Origin: Oscillospiraceae bacterium
GTDB lineage: Bacteria; Bacillota; Clostridia; Oscillospirales; Oscillospiraceae
Assembly: GCA_017416685.1 (NCBI GenBank)
Contig: JAFQBN010000030.1
Coordinates: forward strand, 1 to 53,456
Length of the DNA: 53,456 nucleotides
Direction of reading: 5' to 3'
Positions 8,003 through 16,372 of the stretch are shown in pieces. Made by a program: the position numbers and the translations under genes. The notes beneath the pieces are model-generated. The model was given only the letters and a program-made list of their open reading frames with translations. It was not told the DNA's origin and did not search any database. Position 1 is the stretch's first letter; every line of letters starts with the position of its first letter.

Positions 8003-9166
8003 ATGGCAAAAAGACGGGCGAACGGAGAAGGTTCTCTTCGCCAGCGTCCCAACGGACTTTGGGAACTGACCCTCATGGACGGCTTCCAGAGTGATGGCAG
8101 ACGCAAATACAAAAGCTTCTACGCAAAGACTCAGAAAGAAGTAAAACAAAAGGCCCGGGCGTACCAGGACGCCAAGGCCGAGGGTATTGAGGTTGATGTG
8201 GTCTACTACTTCGATGAGTGGGCCGACCTATGGTTCGAAAGCCACAAGGACAACATCATGCCCACCACACAGGAAAATTATCAATACACGCTGCGTATCC
8301 TCAAGGCCGCTTTCCCCCACAAGAAGATCCGCGACATCAAACCCTTTGACATCGAAATGATGCTCAAGAAGCTGCGCCGTGACGGGCGATCCACTTCCTG
8401 TCTCACTCAATGCAGAGGAATGATGTATCAGATCATGAACAAGGCAGAGGCCAACGATCTCATCCGCAAGAATCCGGTGCGCTTCGCAGAAAAGATGCGA
8501 TACCGCGAGCCGGTAAAACGGAAAGATGCGTTCACCGCGGAAGAAGTCTCCATCCTCATGGAACGACTTCCCGAAAATCGTATCGGACTCAGCATCCGGC
8601 TGATGTTGGGCACCGGCATGAGAACGCAGGAGCTCTTGGCATTGGAACCGCGCCACATTGACACAGACGGCTCTCACATCCGCATTGAACAGGCCATCAA
8701 TATGCAGAAAGGAACTGCGGTGGTCGGCTTACCCAAATCCCGGGATAGCTACCGAACCATTCCCGTTCCTCAAAGTCTGCGATGGTGTGCTGTGGCTCTG
8801 AGGCAGACGGAGAAGAAGTTTGTCTGGGAGGAACGGAAGAAGGACAATCCCTGCAATCCCTCTCACTTCCGCGACCAGTTCCGCAAGGCGCTGGAAGCTA
8901 TCCCGGAAGTTCCAACCCTTACGCCTCATTCCTGCCGACATACTTACGTCTCGCAGATGCAGGCATTGGGTGTGGATCTCTCCACCATCCAGAGCATTGT
9001 GGGCCACGCCGATGTGGATATGACGCAGCATTACCTCCACGTACAGGAATCCATCCGACTGGATGCCATTGATCGGTTCAGCAAAGCCTTTCCAACAGGC
9101 CGCAGCGGACCGGACGACCCGGATGGAAGTTCCTGCAGAGTCATCCAATTCCCCAACGTGGGATGA
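8003..9166 (+). CDS. int: tyrosine recombinase (phage/ICE-type integrase)
   Basis: 387 residues in the usual order: an N-terminal arm-binding beta domain (GEGSLRQRPNGLWEL, residues 8-22), a SAM-like core-binding domain (about 70-170) and a catalytic domain with Arg207 (GTGMRTQELLAL), Lys245 (GLPKSRDSYR), His309 and Arg312 (TPHSCRHTYVS), His335 (GHADVDM) and the nucleophile Tyr344 (TQHYLHV). All catalytic residues are present, so it is likely active. The ATG follows AGAAAGGAG. The gene ends 171 bases before the 3' end of tRNA-Ala, the classic place for an integrase, but no duplicated tRNA segment is visible inside this window. The 40 residues after Tyr344 are longer than usual and Pro/Gly/Asp-rich. 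Confidence 0.95.
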   Translation: MAKRRANGEGSLRQRPNGLWELTLMDGFQSDGRRKYKSFYAKTQKEVKQKARAYQDAKAEGIEVDVVYYFDEWADLWFESHKDNIMPTTQENYQYTLRILKAAFPHKKIRDIKPFDIEMMLKKLRRDGRSTSCLTQCRGMMYQIMNKAEANDLIRKNPVRFAEKMRYREPVKRKDAFTAEEVSILMERLPENRIGLSIRLMLGTGMRTQELLALEPRHIDTDGSHIRIEQAINMQKGTAVVGLPKSRDSYRTIPVPQSLRWCAVALRQTEKKFVWEERKKDNPCNPSHFRDQFRKALEAIPEVPTLTPHSCRHTYVSQMQALGVDLSTIQSIVGHADVDMTQHYLHVQESIRLDAIDRFSKAFPTGRSGPDDPDGSSCRVIQFPNVG

Positions 9167-9199
9167 TGTGACACCCTGTCCAGAGTGTGCCATCGTAAT

Positions 9200-9309
9200 T
9201 CTGGTACGAACTCTGGTACATAAAGTTCCGCGGAAAGCAAGTGTTCCGCGACTTCTTGAATAAATGCAATAGAATGGACGAAAAAGACTGATTTCAGACG
9301 AAAAAAGAC
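9200..9309. repeat. paired direct repeats at the right end of the island
   Basis: TCTGGTAC occurs at 9200-9207 and 9212-9219 (12-base period), immediately after the integrase gene, like arm-type integrase sites. A second pair, GACGAAAAAGAC (9277-9288) and GACGAAAAAAGAC (9297-9309), is a degenerate duplication of the 3' half of the tRNA-Ala terminator. GTTCCGCG also occurs twice (9225 and 9242). These mark the likely right junction of the element, although the exact core is not resolved. Confidence 0.5.
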
Positions 9310-9333
9310 CTGAAATCTTTCGATTTCAGGTCT
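9300..9333 (-). terminator. terminator of tRNA-Ala
   Basis: On the minus strand AGACCTGAAATC pairs with GATTTCAGGTCT around a GAAA-type loop and is followed by six T residues, 3 bases after the tRNA CCA end. Confidence 0.9.
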
Positions 9334-9336
9334 ACT

Positions 9337-9412
<76 letters not shown>

Positions 9413-9450
9413 GTACACGCATCATCGGCTTTCGCCTCAGCGCAAGTAGT

Positions 9451-9479
9451 ATATTACCACACCACCATAGGTTTGTCAA
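9451..9479 (-). promoter_or_regulatory. sigma-A promoter of tRNA-Ala
   Basis: Minus strand TTGACA, 17-base spacer, TAATAT; transcription would start about 30 bases before the tRNA. Confidence 0.85.
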
Positions 9480-9502
9480 TTCTTTTTTATATTTCTTTTG
9501 AC

Positions 9503-9540
9503 AAAAAGAAGCGCACCGCAACGATCGTTGCGGTGCGCTT
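9503..9540 (-). terminator. terminator of rpsU
   Basis: A perfect 32-base palindrome at 9509-9540 (GCGCACCGCAACGA and its complement) followed on the minus strand by CTTTTTG, six bases after the rpsU stop. Confidence 0.9.
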
Positions 9541-9546
9541 TTGTTC

Positions 9547-9729
9547 TTAGTAGAACTTCTTGCGGTTCTTGCGGGCAGCCTCGGACTTCTTGCGGCGCTT
9601 GACGCTGGGGCTCTCGTAATGCTCACGCTTACGGACCTCGGCCAGGACACCGGACTTGGCGCAGCTGCGCTTAAAGCGCTTCAGGGCGCTTTCCAGAGAT
9701 TCATTTTCACGAACACGGACTTCCGACAT
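9547..9729 (-). CDS. rpsU: 30S ribosomal protein S21
   Basis: 60 residues, the normal size for bS21, a small basic protein bound near the mRNA exit of the 30S subunit. The N-terminal [20 protein letters not shown] stretch and the Arg/Lys-rich KRREHYE-like and [14 protein letters not shown] tail are diagnostic. It is monocistronic, with a consensus promoter about 75 bases upstream and its own strong terminator. The leader contains a small hairpin (GCCATA/TATGGC near 9780), which might serve autoregulation, but I have no direct evidence. Confidence 0.96.
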   Translation of the reverse strand: MSEVRVRENESLESALKRFKRSCAKSGVLAEVRKREHYESPSVKRRKKSEAARKNRKKFY

Positions 9730-9804
9730 TGTATATCCCTCCCTCCGAATTGAGGAGTAAACTCCAACATGAAAGAGCCATAGATATGGCTTTAACAGTA
9801 AATT

Positions 9805-9833
9805 ATTATATGCAAAATGATGTCACTTGTCAA
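9805..9833 (-). promoter_or_regulatory. perfect-consensus sigma-A promoter of rpsU
   Basis: On the minus strand TTGACA and TATAAT are both exact, separated by 17 bases; this is the strongest promoter seen in the window and fits a ribosomal protein gene. Confidence 0.95.
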
Positions 9834-9900
9834 GGATGGTTTTGCAAGAAACTTATGAATTTTTTCAAAACTTTCGCCGCTTCTCACTATCCCCCTGTTT

Positions 9901-12336
9901 TCAGGCCTGCGGCTTGAAAATGAGACTTACCAATTTACCCTTGACAACAATGGATTTCACCAAAGTCATACCCTCAGCCAGCTTGGCCACCTTCTCGTCA
10001 GCCAGAGCAGTTGCCACGATCTCCTCGTCGGAGGCATCAGCAGGCACGACGATGTTGGCCTTGACCTTGCCGCTGACCTGAACGGCCATTTGCACAGTGT
10101 CGGCAACAGTCTTGGAGGCATCGTACTCAGGCCAGGACTGCAGGCACACCTGACCGCCGTAGCCGGCCATCTCCCACAGTTCCTCACACATGTGAGGCGC
10201 GAAAGGAGACAGCATCAGCAGCAGAGCCTTCATATCGCCGCGGCTGGCGCCGTTGGCGTAAAACTCGTTGACCAGAGCCATCAGAGCGGCGATGGCGGTG
10301 TTGAACTTCATGGCCTCGATATCCTCGGACACCTTCTTGATGGTCTTGTGGACCAGAGCCTCGTTGTCCTTGGAATACTCGTCGCCGGTATGCTCCTGCT
10401 CGGTGGCCAGATTCCACACGCGGTCCAGGAAACGCTTGCAGCCCTTGACGGCGTTGGCAGACCAGGCGGCAGCCTTCTCAAAGTCACCGATAAACATGAT
10501 GTAGGTGCGCATGGTGTCGGCGCCAAACTCGTCGATAACATCGTTGGGGTTGACCACATTGCCGCGGGACTTGGACATCTTGATGCCGCCCTCACCCAGA
10601 ATCATGCCATGAGAAGTGCGCTTGGCGTAAGGCTCGGGGGTGGACACCACGCCGATGTCGTACAGGAACTTATGCCAGAAGCGGCTGTACAGCAGGTGCA
10701 GGGTGGTATGCTCCATACCGCCGTTGTACCAGTCCACGGGACCCCAGTACTGCTCGGCAGCCTTGCTGACCAGCTCGTTGTTGTTCTTGTTGTCCATGTA
10801 CCGCAAGAAGTACCAGCTGGAGCCGGCCCACTGGGGCATGGTATCGGTCTCGCGCTTGGCCTCACCGCCGCAGCAGGGGCAGGTGGTGCGGACCCAATCA
10901 TGCATCTTAGACAAGGGGGACTCGCCGTCGTCGGTGGGCTCGTAGGACTCCACGTCGGGCAGCAGCAGGGGCAGCTGCTCCTCGGGCATGGGCTGCCAGC
11001 CGCACTTGTCGCACCAGATCATGGGGATGGGCTCGCCCCAATAGCGCTGACGGGAGAAGACCCAGTCGCGCAGCTTGTAGTTGACCTTGGCCTCGCCGAT
11101 GCCCTTCTCCGCCAGCCACTTGGTAATGACGGGAATTGCATCCTTAACGGTCAGGCCGTTGAGGAACTCGGAGTTGACCATGATGCCGGTATCGTCCTTG
11201 GCGGTAAAGGCAGCCTGCTGCACATCCCCGCCGCCAGAGACAACCTCGATGATCTCACAGCCGAACTTCTTGGCAAACTCCCAGTCGCGGTCATCGTGGG
11301 CGGGAACAGCCATAATGGCGCCGGTACCGTAGGTGGACAGCACGTAGTCGGAAATGAAGATAGGAATTTCCTTGCCGTTGACGGGATTGATGCCGCGCAC
11401 GCCGTCCAGGCACACACCGGTCTTTTCCTTGTTCAGCTCGGTGCGCTCCAAATCGGACTTGGATGCGGCGACCTTCTGATAGGCAACGACCTCGTCGGCG
11501 TTGGCCAGCTTGCCGGCATCCAGCCAGCCCTTGACCAGAGCATGCTCGGGAGACAGAACCATGTAGGTAGCACCGAACAGAGTGTCGGGGCGGGTGGTAA
11601 AGACCACGATCTCCTCCCCGGTGGTGGCCTTGAAGGTCACCTCAGCGCCGGTGGAGCGGCCGATCCAGTTCTTCTGCTGGAGCTTGACGCGCTCGATGAA
11701 GTTGACCTGATCCAAATCGTCGATCAGACGCTGGGCGTAGGCGGTGATCTTCAGCATCCACTGGCTCTTCTCTTTGCGGATAACAGGGCTGCCGCAGCGC
11801 TCGCAGCCGCCGTCCACCACTTCCTCGTTGGCCAGCACGCACTTGCAGCTGGTACACCAGTTCACGGGCATGGTGGACTTGTAGGCCAGACCATGCTTAT
11901 AAAGCTGCAGGAAGATCCACTGGGTCCACTTGTAGTAGTTGGGGTCGGTGGTGTCCACAGTGCGGTCCCAATCGAAGGAGTAACCCAGCATCTCCAGCTG
12001 ACGGGTGAAGTTGGCAATGTTGTCCTCGGTCACCTTGGCGGGATGGATGTGGTTCTTGATGGCGTAGTTCTCGGTAGGCAGACCGAAAGCATCAAAGCCC
12101 ATGGGGAACAGCACGTTCATGCCGTCCATGCGCTTTTTGCGGGCGATAACGTCCATGGCGGTGTAGGGACGGGCGTGGCCCACGTGCAGACCGTTGCCGG
12201 AGGGGTAAGGGAACTCCACCAGACCGAAGAACTTGGGTTTGTCGTCGCCGGTCTTGCAGGCAAAGGTATGCTCCTGCTTCCACTTGGTTTGCCACTTCTT
12301 TTCAATGGCAGTAAAATCGTACTTCAAATTGAACAC
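9901..12336 (-). CDS. leuS: leucine--tRNA ligase
   Basis: Charges tRNA-Leu. 811 residues, typical for bacterial LeuRS. Signature sequences in order: the HIGH-type motif [18 protein letters not shown] (residues about 42-59), the zinc-binding CTSC...CERC pair (about 160-185), the CP1 editing domain with the T-rich [13 protein letters not shown] loop, the [10 protein letters not shown] motif, and the anticodon-binding C-terminal domain. No T-box leader is found: the stretch between the promoter and the start codon is only about 60 bases. Convergent/adjacent genes are rpsU downstream and trxA upstream, each with separate signals, so leuS appears monocistronic. Confidence 0.98.
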   Translation of the reverse strand: MFNLKYDFTAIEKKWQTKWKQEHTFACKTGDDKPKFFGLVEFPYPSGNGLHVGHARPYTAMDVIARKKRMDGMNVLFPMGFDAFGLPTENYAIKNHIHPAKVTEDNIANFTRQLEMLGYSFDWDRTVDTTDPNYYKWTQWIFLQLYKHGLAYKSTMPVNWCTSCKCVLANEEVVDGGCERCGSPVIRKEKSQWMLKITAYAQRLIDDLDQVNFIERVKLQQKNWIGRSTGAEVTFKATTGEEIVVFTTRPDTLFGATYMVLSPEHALVKGWLDAGKLANADEVVAYQKVAASKSDLERTELNKEKTGVCLDGVRGINPVNGKEIPIFISDYVLSTYGTGAIMAVPAHDDRDWEFAKKFGCEIIEVVSGGGDVQQAAFTAKDDTGIMVNSEFLNGLTVKDAIPVITKWLAEKGIGEAKVNYKLRDWVFSRQRYWGEPIPMIWCDKCGWQPMPEEQLPLLLPDVESYEPTDDGESPLSKMHDWVRTTCPCCGGEAKRETDTMPQWAGSSWYFLRYMDNKNNNELVSKAAEQYWGPVDWYNGGMEHTTLHLLYSRFWHKFLYDIGVVSTPEPYAKRTSHGMILGEGGIKMSKSRGNVVNPNDVIDEFGADTMRTYIMFIGDFEKAAAWSANAVKGCKRFLDRVWNLATEQEHTGDEYSKDNEALVHKTIKKVSEDIEAMKFNTAIAALMALVNEFYANGASRGDMKALLLMLSPFAPHMCEELWEMAGYGGQVCLQSWPEYDASKTVADTVQMAVQVSGKVKANIVVPADASDEEIVATALADEKVAKLAEGMTLVKSIVVKGKLVSLIFKPQA

Positions 12337-12399
12337 TTCCTATATCTGAAACTTCGGCTTTGCTATGTGCAAAACCGCCATTTGGGTACGCGTTTGTTT

Positions 12400-12428
12400 A
12401 TTATATACGAGTCGACACCAAATTTCAA
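12400..12428 (-). promoter_or_regulatory. sigma-A promoter of leuS
   Basis: Minus strand TTGAAA, 17-base spacer, TATAAT, about 60 bases upstream of the leuS start. Confidence 0.9.
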
Positions 12429-12464
12429 GAGCAAATGCACCTCTCCCCTGCTATTTTTCGCATA

Positions 12465-12494
12465 AAAACGCCGCGGCATCTGCCGCGGCGTTTT
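12465..12494 (-). terminator. terminator of the araC-trxR-trxA operon
   Basis: AAAACGCCGCGGCA pairs with TGCCGCGGCGTTTT around a tiny loop; on the minus strand it ends in TTTTTATG, directly after the trxA stop. Confidence 0.92.
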
Positions 12495-12499
12495 GAAGA

Positions 12500-12814
12500 T
12501 CAGCCAAGCTTGTCCAGCACGTCCTGATATGCCTGTGTGGGCATCACGCCCACCTTGCGGTCCACCTCGGCACCGCCCTTGAAAAAGATGACGGTGGGGA
12601 TGGACATGACGCCGTAACGGATGGCCAGTTCCTGCTCCTCATCCACGTCGATCTTGCCCACGATGGCCTTGCCCTCGTACTGCTCGCCCAGAGCCTCGAT
12701 CGTGGGTGCCAGCATCTTGCAGGGTCCGCACCAGCCGGCCCAAAAATCCACCAACATGGTCTGGCCGGACGCCAGCGCCTTCTCAAATCCCTCTTTGTTG
12801 AAATGAATGGTCAT
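12500..12814 (-). CDS. trxA: thioredoxin
   Basis: 104 residues with the canonical fold and active site DFWAGWCGPCKML (Cys30/Cys33 region), the conserved KIDVDEE strand and the cis-Pro of SIPTVIFF. It reduces protein disulfides in the cytoplasm. It lies 14 bases after the flavoprotein gene and shares its operon, so that flavoprotein is its probable reductase. Confidence 0.97.
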   Translation of the reverse strand: MTIHFNKEGFEKALASGQTMLVDFWAGWCGPCKMLAPTIEALGEQYEGKAIVGKIDVDEEQELAIRYGVMSIPTVIFFKGGAEVDRKVGVMPTQAYQDVLDKLG

Positions 12815-12828
12815 AAATATTATCCTCC

Positions 12829-13683
12829 TTATTGATTCTTACTGTCAAGGTATTCTACTGCACACTCTCCTGCTGTCAAGCCTTCTCCCACTGCTTTTGC
12901 CACCTGATAAGGCCGGCCCGTGCAGTCACCGGCGGCGAAGACACCGGGCAGATTGGTCGTCATAGAACGGTCTACCCGGATGGCGCCGTTTTCCAGTTCC
13001 AGACCCATCAGCAGGTCGGCGGGCGCCACAGCTTTACGCAGGATAAATACACCGTCACAAGGGTACTTTTCCCCGTTCAGAACAATGCCATCCACCCGGT
13101 CCTCTCCGGTCACTTCCAGTTTGCCCAGGGGCAGGTATCCGATACTCTCATTCAGACTTTCCGGTTTCTTTGTGGCAATGTAAGTCACTTTACAGCCTAT
13201 TGATTGCAGGAAGTTTGCCTCCGCCGGAGCATCCTCGGTGCGGCCAACCACTACCACATCCCTGCCCCGGTACAGCATGCCGTCGCAGGTGGCACAGTAA
13301 CTGACACCGCGGCCCAGCAGTTTCTCCTCCCCGGGGTATTTGGCGGTCTGTACCACACCGGGAGTCAGCACCAGCGCACCGCACTGATACACCTCACTGC
13401 CCACGGTCAGGGCGTAGCTGTCGCCCCAGCTCATAGCGGCGATGACACGTCCCGTGATAAACTCCGCGCCCATATTCTTTGCGTGAGTCTGCATCTTTTC
13501 CAGCAGTTCCATGCCGGTCAACCCGGGCAGACCCGGGTAGTTATCCACCCGCTCCGCCTTGGCCAGTGCGCTGCTCTCAATCGGATTACCGATGACCAGC
13601 ACCCGCTTATCCCGGCTGCGGGCGGCAATGGCGGCTGAAAGGCCCGCAGGTCCGCCGCCCAAAACAATGATCGTCTGTTCCAT
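12829..13683 (-). CDS. thioredoxin reductase-like flavoprotein lacking a normal NADPH site
   Basis: 284 residues, slightly shorter than ordinary TrxB (about 310). The FAD-binding GGGPAG motif (9-14), the redox-active CATC (130-133) and the C-terminal GVFAAGDCTGRPYQVAKAVGEG segment are intact. The NADPH domain is not: where TrxB has GGGDSA and HRRxxxRA, this protein has VVGRTEDAPAEA (146-157) and YIATKKPE. That is the pattern of pyridine-nucleotide-independent reductases such as the ferredoxin-dependent flavin thioredoxin reductases (FFTR) known from clostridia. I infer that electrons come from ferredoxin or another donor. The gene lies between araC and trxA in one operon. The alternative is a decayed or differently specific TrxB paralogue. 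Confidence 0.88.
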   Translation of the reverse strand: MEQTIIVLGGGPAGLSAAIAARSRDKRVLVIGNPIESSALAKAERVDNYPGLPGLTGMELLEKMQTHAKNMGAEFITGRVIAAMSWGDSYALTVGSEVYQCGALVLTPGVVQTAKYPGEEKLLGRGVSYCATCDGMLYRGRDVVVVGRTEDAPAEANFLQSIGCKVTYIATKKPESLNESIGYLPLGKLEVTGEDRVDGIVLNGEKYPCDGVFILRKAVAPADLLMGLELENGAIRVDRSMTTNLPGVFAAGDCTGRPYQVAKAVGEGLTAGECAVEYLDSKNQ

Positions 13684-13692
13684 ACTGCCTCC

Positions 13693-14571
13693 TTACGTAC
13701 CCACACTGTCCCGGTAGGCCGTGGGCGCCATACCGGTCACCCGCTTGAACATGCGGGTGAAATGATGGATGCTGGAATACCCCAACTGCTCGGATATCTG
13801 TGTGATGTTATAGCCGCCCTGCCGGATCATCGCCTTGGCCCGCTTGATTTTCAGGCGGGTCCAGTGATCCACGGGGCTGGTGCCGGTCGCTTCCCGGAAG
13901 ATGCGGCACAGGTAGGTGCGGCTGACACTGAAGTGGCGGCACAAAACGTCCAGCGACGGCGGCTCGGCCAGGTGCCGCTCCATATAGCTCTCCACCGAAT
14001 CGGACAGAGAACTCTCCGCCAGACGCCGGGTGTCCGGAGTCTGACTCATGGCCAGCACGGAGTTTTCATCGCTGCGAATGAGGGAAAACAAAAACTCCAC
14101 CAGATAGCACTCCATCAGCTGGGCTGCACCGGGGGCGGCGTGGGAGAAGTCGGGGGCCGCCTTGTCGGCGTAGTCCCCCGGCAGCTTGCCAAGGGCATTT
14201 TGTGCCTCCTCCAAAAACAGGGACAGAATTCTCTTCGGCGCCCGCTCCAGAGTAAAAATCTTGCGATTAAAGAAGGACATCACCGGACTTTTGCACGAAA
14301 AGGACACTACCACCACGTTACTGGCATCCTCGCCATTGGCGATGTGGGAGTGATTCTCCCCCGGCTGGTGGAAGATGACCTGACCCCGGCTGAGGCTGCA
14401 GCCGATACCGTCCACAACGGCGTTGATGTTGCCGTCGTCCACGTAGACCAGCTCCCAGAAATCGTGCCGCTCCGGCGGATGGTAAAAATTCCGGTCAAAC
14501 TCAAAATAGTACAGGGCGTGAAACCCCTCGATTTCTATTTCCCGCTTGACGGGCGCTTGCTCAAAGCTCAT
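13693..14571 (-). CDS. AraC family transcriptional regulator
   Basis: 292 residues. The N-terminal cupin-like sensor domain (HDFWELVYVDDGNINAVVDG, then GQVIFHQPGENHSH) is followed by a linker and two helix-turn-helix motifs in the last 100 residues (LDVLCRHFSVSRTYLCRIFR and ITQISEQLGYSSIHHFTRMF), the XylS/AraC signature. Start ATG follows a GGAGGGAGG site. It is divergent from the sugar cluster at 14716 and its promoter overlaps that intergenic region, so control of the cluster in response to a sugar is the simplest reading. It is also the first gene of an operon with thioredoxin reductase-like and thioredoxin genes (9-base gap), which is unusual for a sugar regulator. Confidence 0.93.
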   Translation of the reverse strand: MSFEQAPVKREIEIEGFHALYYFEFDRNFYHPPERHDFWELVYVDDGNINAVVDGIGCSLSRGQVIFHQPGENHSHIANGEDASNVVVVSFSCKSPVMSFFNRKIFTLERAPKRILSLFLEEAQNALGKLPGDYADKAAPDFSHAAPGAAQLMECYLVEFLFSLIRSDENSVLAMSQTPDTRRLAESSLSDSVESYMERHLAEPPSLDVLCRHFSVSRTYLCRIFREATGTSPVDHWTRLKIKRAKAMIRQGGYNITQISEQLGYSSIHHFTRMFKRVTGMAPTAYRDSVGT

Positions 14572-14637
14572 CCTCCAACCTCCCTCCGTGTACGATGTGT
14601 TAAATATCGGAAACGAATAGGTAAATACTTTTTTTGT

Positions 14638-14666
14638 ATTATACCATATAATTTTATCGTATTCAA
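14638..14666 (-). promoter_or_regulatory. araC promoter, overlapping a divergent -10 box
   Basis: Minus strand TTGAAT, 17-base spacer, TATAAT at 14638-14643, giving leftward transcription of araC. A plus-strand TATAAT at 14647-14652 sits inside the same segment and could serve the sugar cluster, though without a good -35 box, as expected for a promoter that needs an activator. Confidence 0.75.
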
Positions 14667-14715
14667 TAAGCTGCCCCTGTGCAGTTAAAAATAATCAAAC
14701 AGGAGGAAAAGACAA

Positions 14716-15417
14716 ATGAACGTTCTTGCAATCGGCTGCCATCCCGATGACATCGAGGTCGCATGTGCCGGCACCTTGGCCAAGTATGTCAAGCAGGGCC
14801 ACAATGTCACCGTCTGCCACGTGTGCAACGGCAACCTGGGCCACGCCATCATCCAGCCTGACGAGCTGCGCACCATGCGCGCTCAGGAGGCCCGCAACGC
14901 CGGCGCTCTGGCCGGCATCAAGGTGATCACCTGCGACGTGGGCGACCTGCTGGCCTACCCCGACAAGGAGCAGCGCGACCGCGTGGTCAAGGTCATCCGC
15001 GAGGCTCAGCCCGACGTGATCATCACTCACAGCCCCAACGACTATATGCCCGACCACACCGCGGTGAGCAAGCTGGTCTTCGACGCCACCTTCGCCGCCA
15101 GCGTCCCCCACTACATGGACGGCCAGGGCGAGGCTGCTGCCCTGACTCCCCTGTACTACATGGACACCCTGGCCGGTGTCAACTTCCAGCCCACCGAGTA
15201 TGTGGACATCTCCGACACCATCGACCTGAAGCTGGAAATGCTGGAGTGCCACGTCAGCCAGATGAAGTGGATGCGCGACCATGACCACATCGACTTTGCC
15301 GAGTTTGTCAAGACCTGCGCCCGCTTCCGCGGCCTGCAGAGCAACGTCCAGTATGCCGAGGCCTTCACCCAGTGCTACGCCTGGCCCAAGGTGTTCACCA
15401 AACGCATGCTTCCCTGA
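14716..15417 (+). CDS. LmbE/PIG-L family N-deacetylase, first copy
   Basis: 233 residues. The zinc motif CHPDDIE (residues 9-15) and the distal HSPNDYMPDH segment place it in the LmbE/PIG-L family, whose characterised members remove acetyl or other acyl groups from amino-sugar conjugates (MshB, BshB, GlcNAc-PI deacetylase). First gene of a six-gene rightward unit, with a strong AGGAGG site. There is no signal peptide, so it acts on an intracellular substrate. The codons are almost all C/G-ending, as in highly expressed genes such as ackA in this window. The exact substrate is unknown. Confidence 0.9.
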   Translation: MNVLAIGCHPDDIEVACAGTLAKYVKQGHNVTVCHVCNGNLGHAIIQPDELRTMRAQEARNAGALAGIKVITCDVGDLLAYPDKEQRDRVVKVIREAQPDVIITHSPNDYMPDHTAVSKLVFDATFAASVPHYMDGQGEAAALTPLYYMDTLAGVNFQPTEYVDISDTIDLKLEMLECHVSQMKWMRDHDHIDFAEFVKTCARFRGLQSNVQYAEAFTQCYAWPKVFTKRMLP

Positions 15418-15438
15418 CCTTAAAGGAGGCTACATATC

Positions 15439-16308
15439 ATGAGCAAAAAACTGCGCGTTCTGATGATTGGCGCCCATCCCGATGACTGTGACATCTCCTG
15501 CGGCGGCACCGCCCTGAAGTACATTCAGGCCGGTCACACCGTCAAGTTCCTGTCCCTGTGCAACGGTGACCGTGGCCACCACGAGATGACCCCCGAAGAG
15601 ATTCGCGTGCGCCGCCGTGGCGAGTCCTTGGCCGTGGGCAAGTTCGCCGGTCTGGAATATGACGTGTGGGAGGATTCTCACGACTGCATGGTGGAGGCCA
15701 CCATCGCCAACCGCGAGCGTCTGGTGCGCGACATTCGTAAGTTCGCCCCCGACATCATCTTCTGCAACCGTCCCAACGACTACCACGCCGATCACCGCAA
15801 TGCCGCCATTCTGGTACAGGATGCGTCCTACATGCTGATCGTGCCCAACTTCTGCCCCGACACCCCCGCCCTGCCCAGCACGCCCGCCATTCTCTTCTTC
15901 AGCGATGATTTCCAGAATCCCCCCTTCGTTCCCGATGTGGCTGTGGATACCACCGATGTTATCGACAAGCAGTTTGAGATGATGGACCTGCACGTGTCCC
16001 AGATGTACGAGTGGCTGCCCTGGACCTACCACACCCTGGACACCGTGCCCGAAGGCGCCGCGGAGCGTCTGGAGTGGCTGCACGGCACCCGCGTGCCCCG
16101 CGAGGGCACTCCCCTGACGCTGGAGCAGATGAACGAGCCCCAGCAAAGTGAAATCTGCGAGTACCGCTTCGCCCGCAAGACCGCCAAGTTCCGCGACGCA
16201 CTGGTCAAGCGCTACGGTGCCGAGAAGGGCAGCAAGATCCCCTTCGCCGAGTTCTATCAGCTGTGCGAGTACGGCGGCCCCTTCACCGAGGAACTGATTC
16301 CCTTCTGA
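15439..16308 (+). CDS. LmbE/PIG-L family N-deacetylase, second copy
   Basis: 289 residues, a longer paralogue of the preceding gene, 21 bases downstream. It has GAHPDDCDISCGGT (residues about 11-24) and NRPNDYHADHRNA as zinc and catalytic motifs. An extra C-terminal half with a WLPWTYHTLDTVPEGA segment distinguishes it from the first copy. Two adjacent divergent deacetylases imply either two related substrates or a heteromeric enzyme (inference). No secretion signal. Confidence 0.9.
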   Translation: MSKKLRVLMIGAHPDDCDISCGGTALKYIQAGHTVKFLSLCNGDRGHHEMTPEEIRVRRRGESLAVGKFAGLEYDVWEDSHDCMVEATIANRERLVRDIRKFAPDIIFCNRPNDYHADHRNAAILVQDASYMLIVPNFCPDTPALPSTPAILFFSDDFQNPPFVPDVAVDTTDVIDKQFEMMDLHVSQMYEWLPWTYHTLDTVPEGAAERLEWLHGTRVPREGTPLTLEQMNEPQQSEICEYRFARKTAKFRDALVKRYGAEKGSKIPFAEFYQLCEYGGPFTEELIPF

Positions 16309-16372
16309 TCCCCGCACCCAAATCTGTTAAGTTAAAAACTTAAAATAAAACAAACGAAAAGGAGAAATTATC

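Noticed and set aside
12337-12430. T-box riboswitch in the leuS leader
   Set aside because: The leader is only about 60 bases and has no terminator/antiterminator pair or T-box sequence.
10090-12465. Long open frame (about 790 codons) on the plus strand opposite leuS
   Set aside because: It is the antisense shadow of a confident gene in GC-rich DNA; the product is a low-complexity Gly/His/Val/Leu mix with no domain and no ribosome site.
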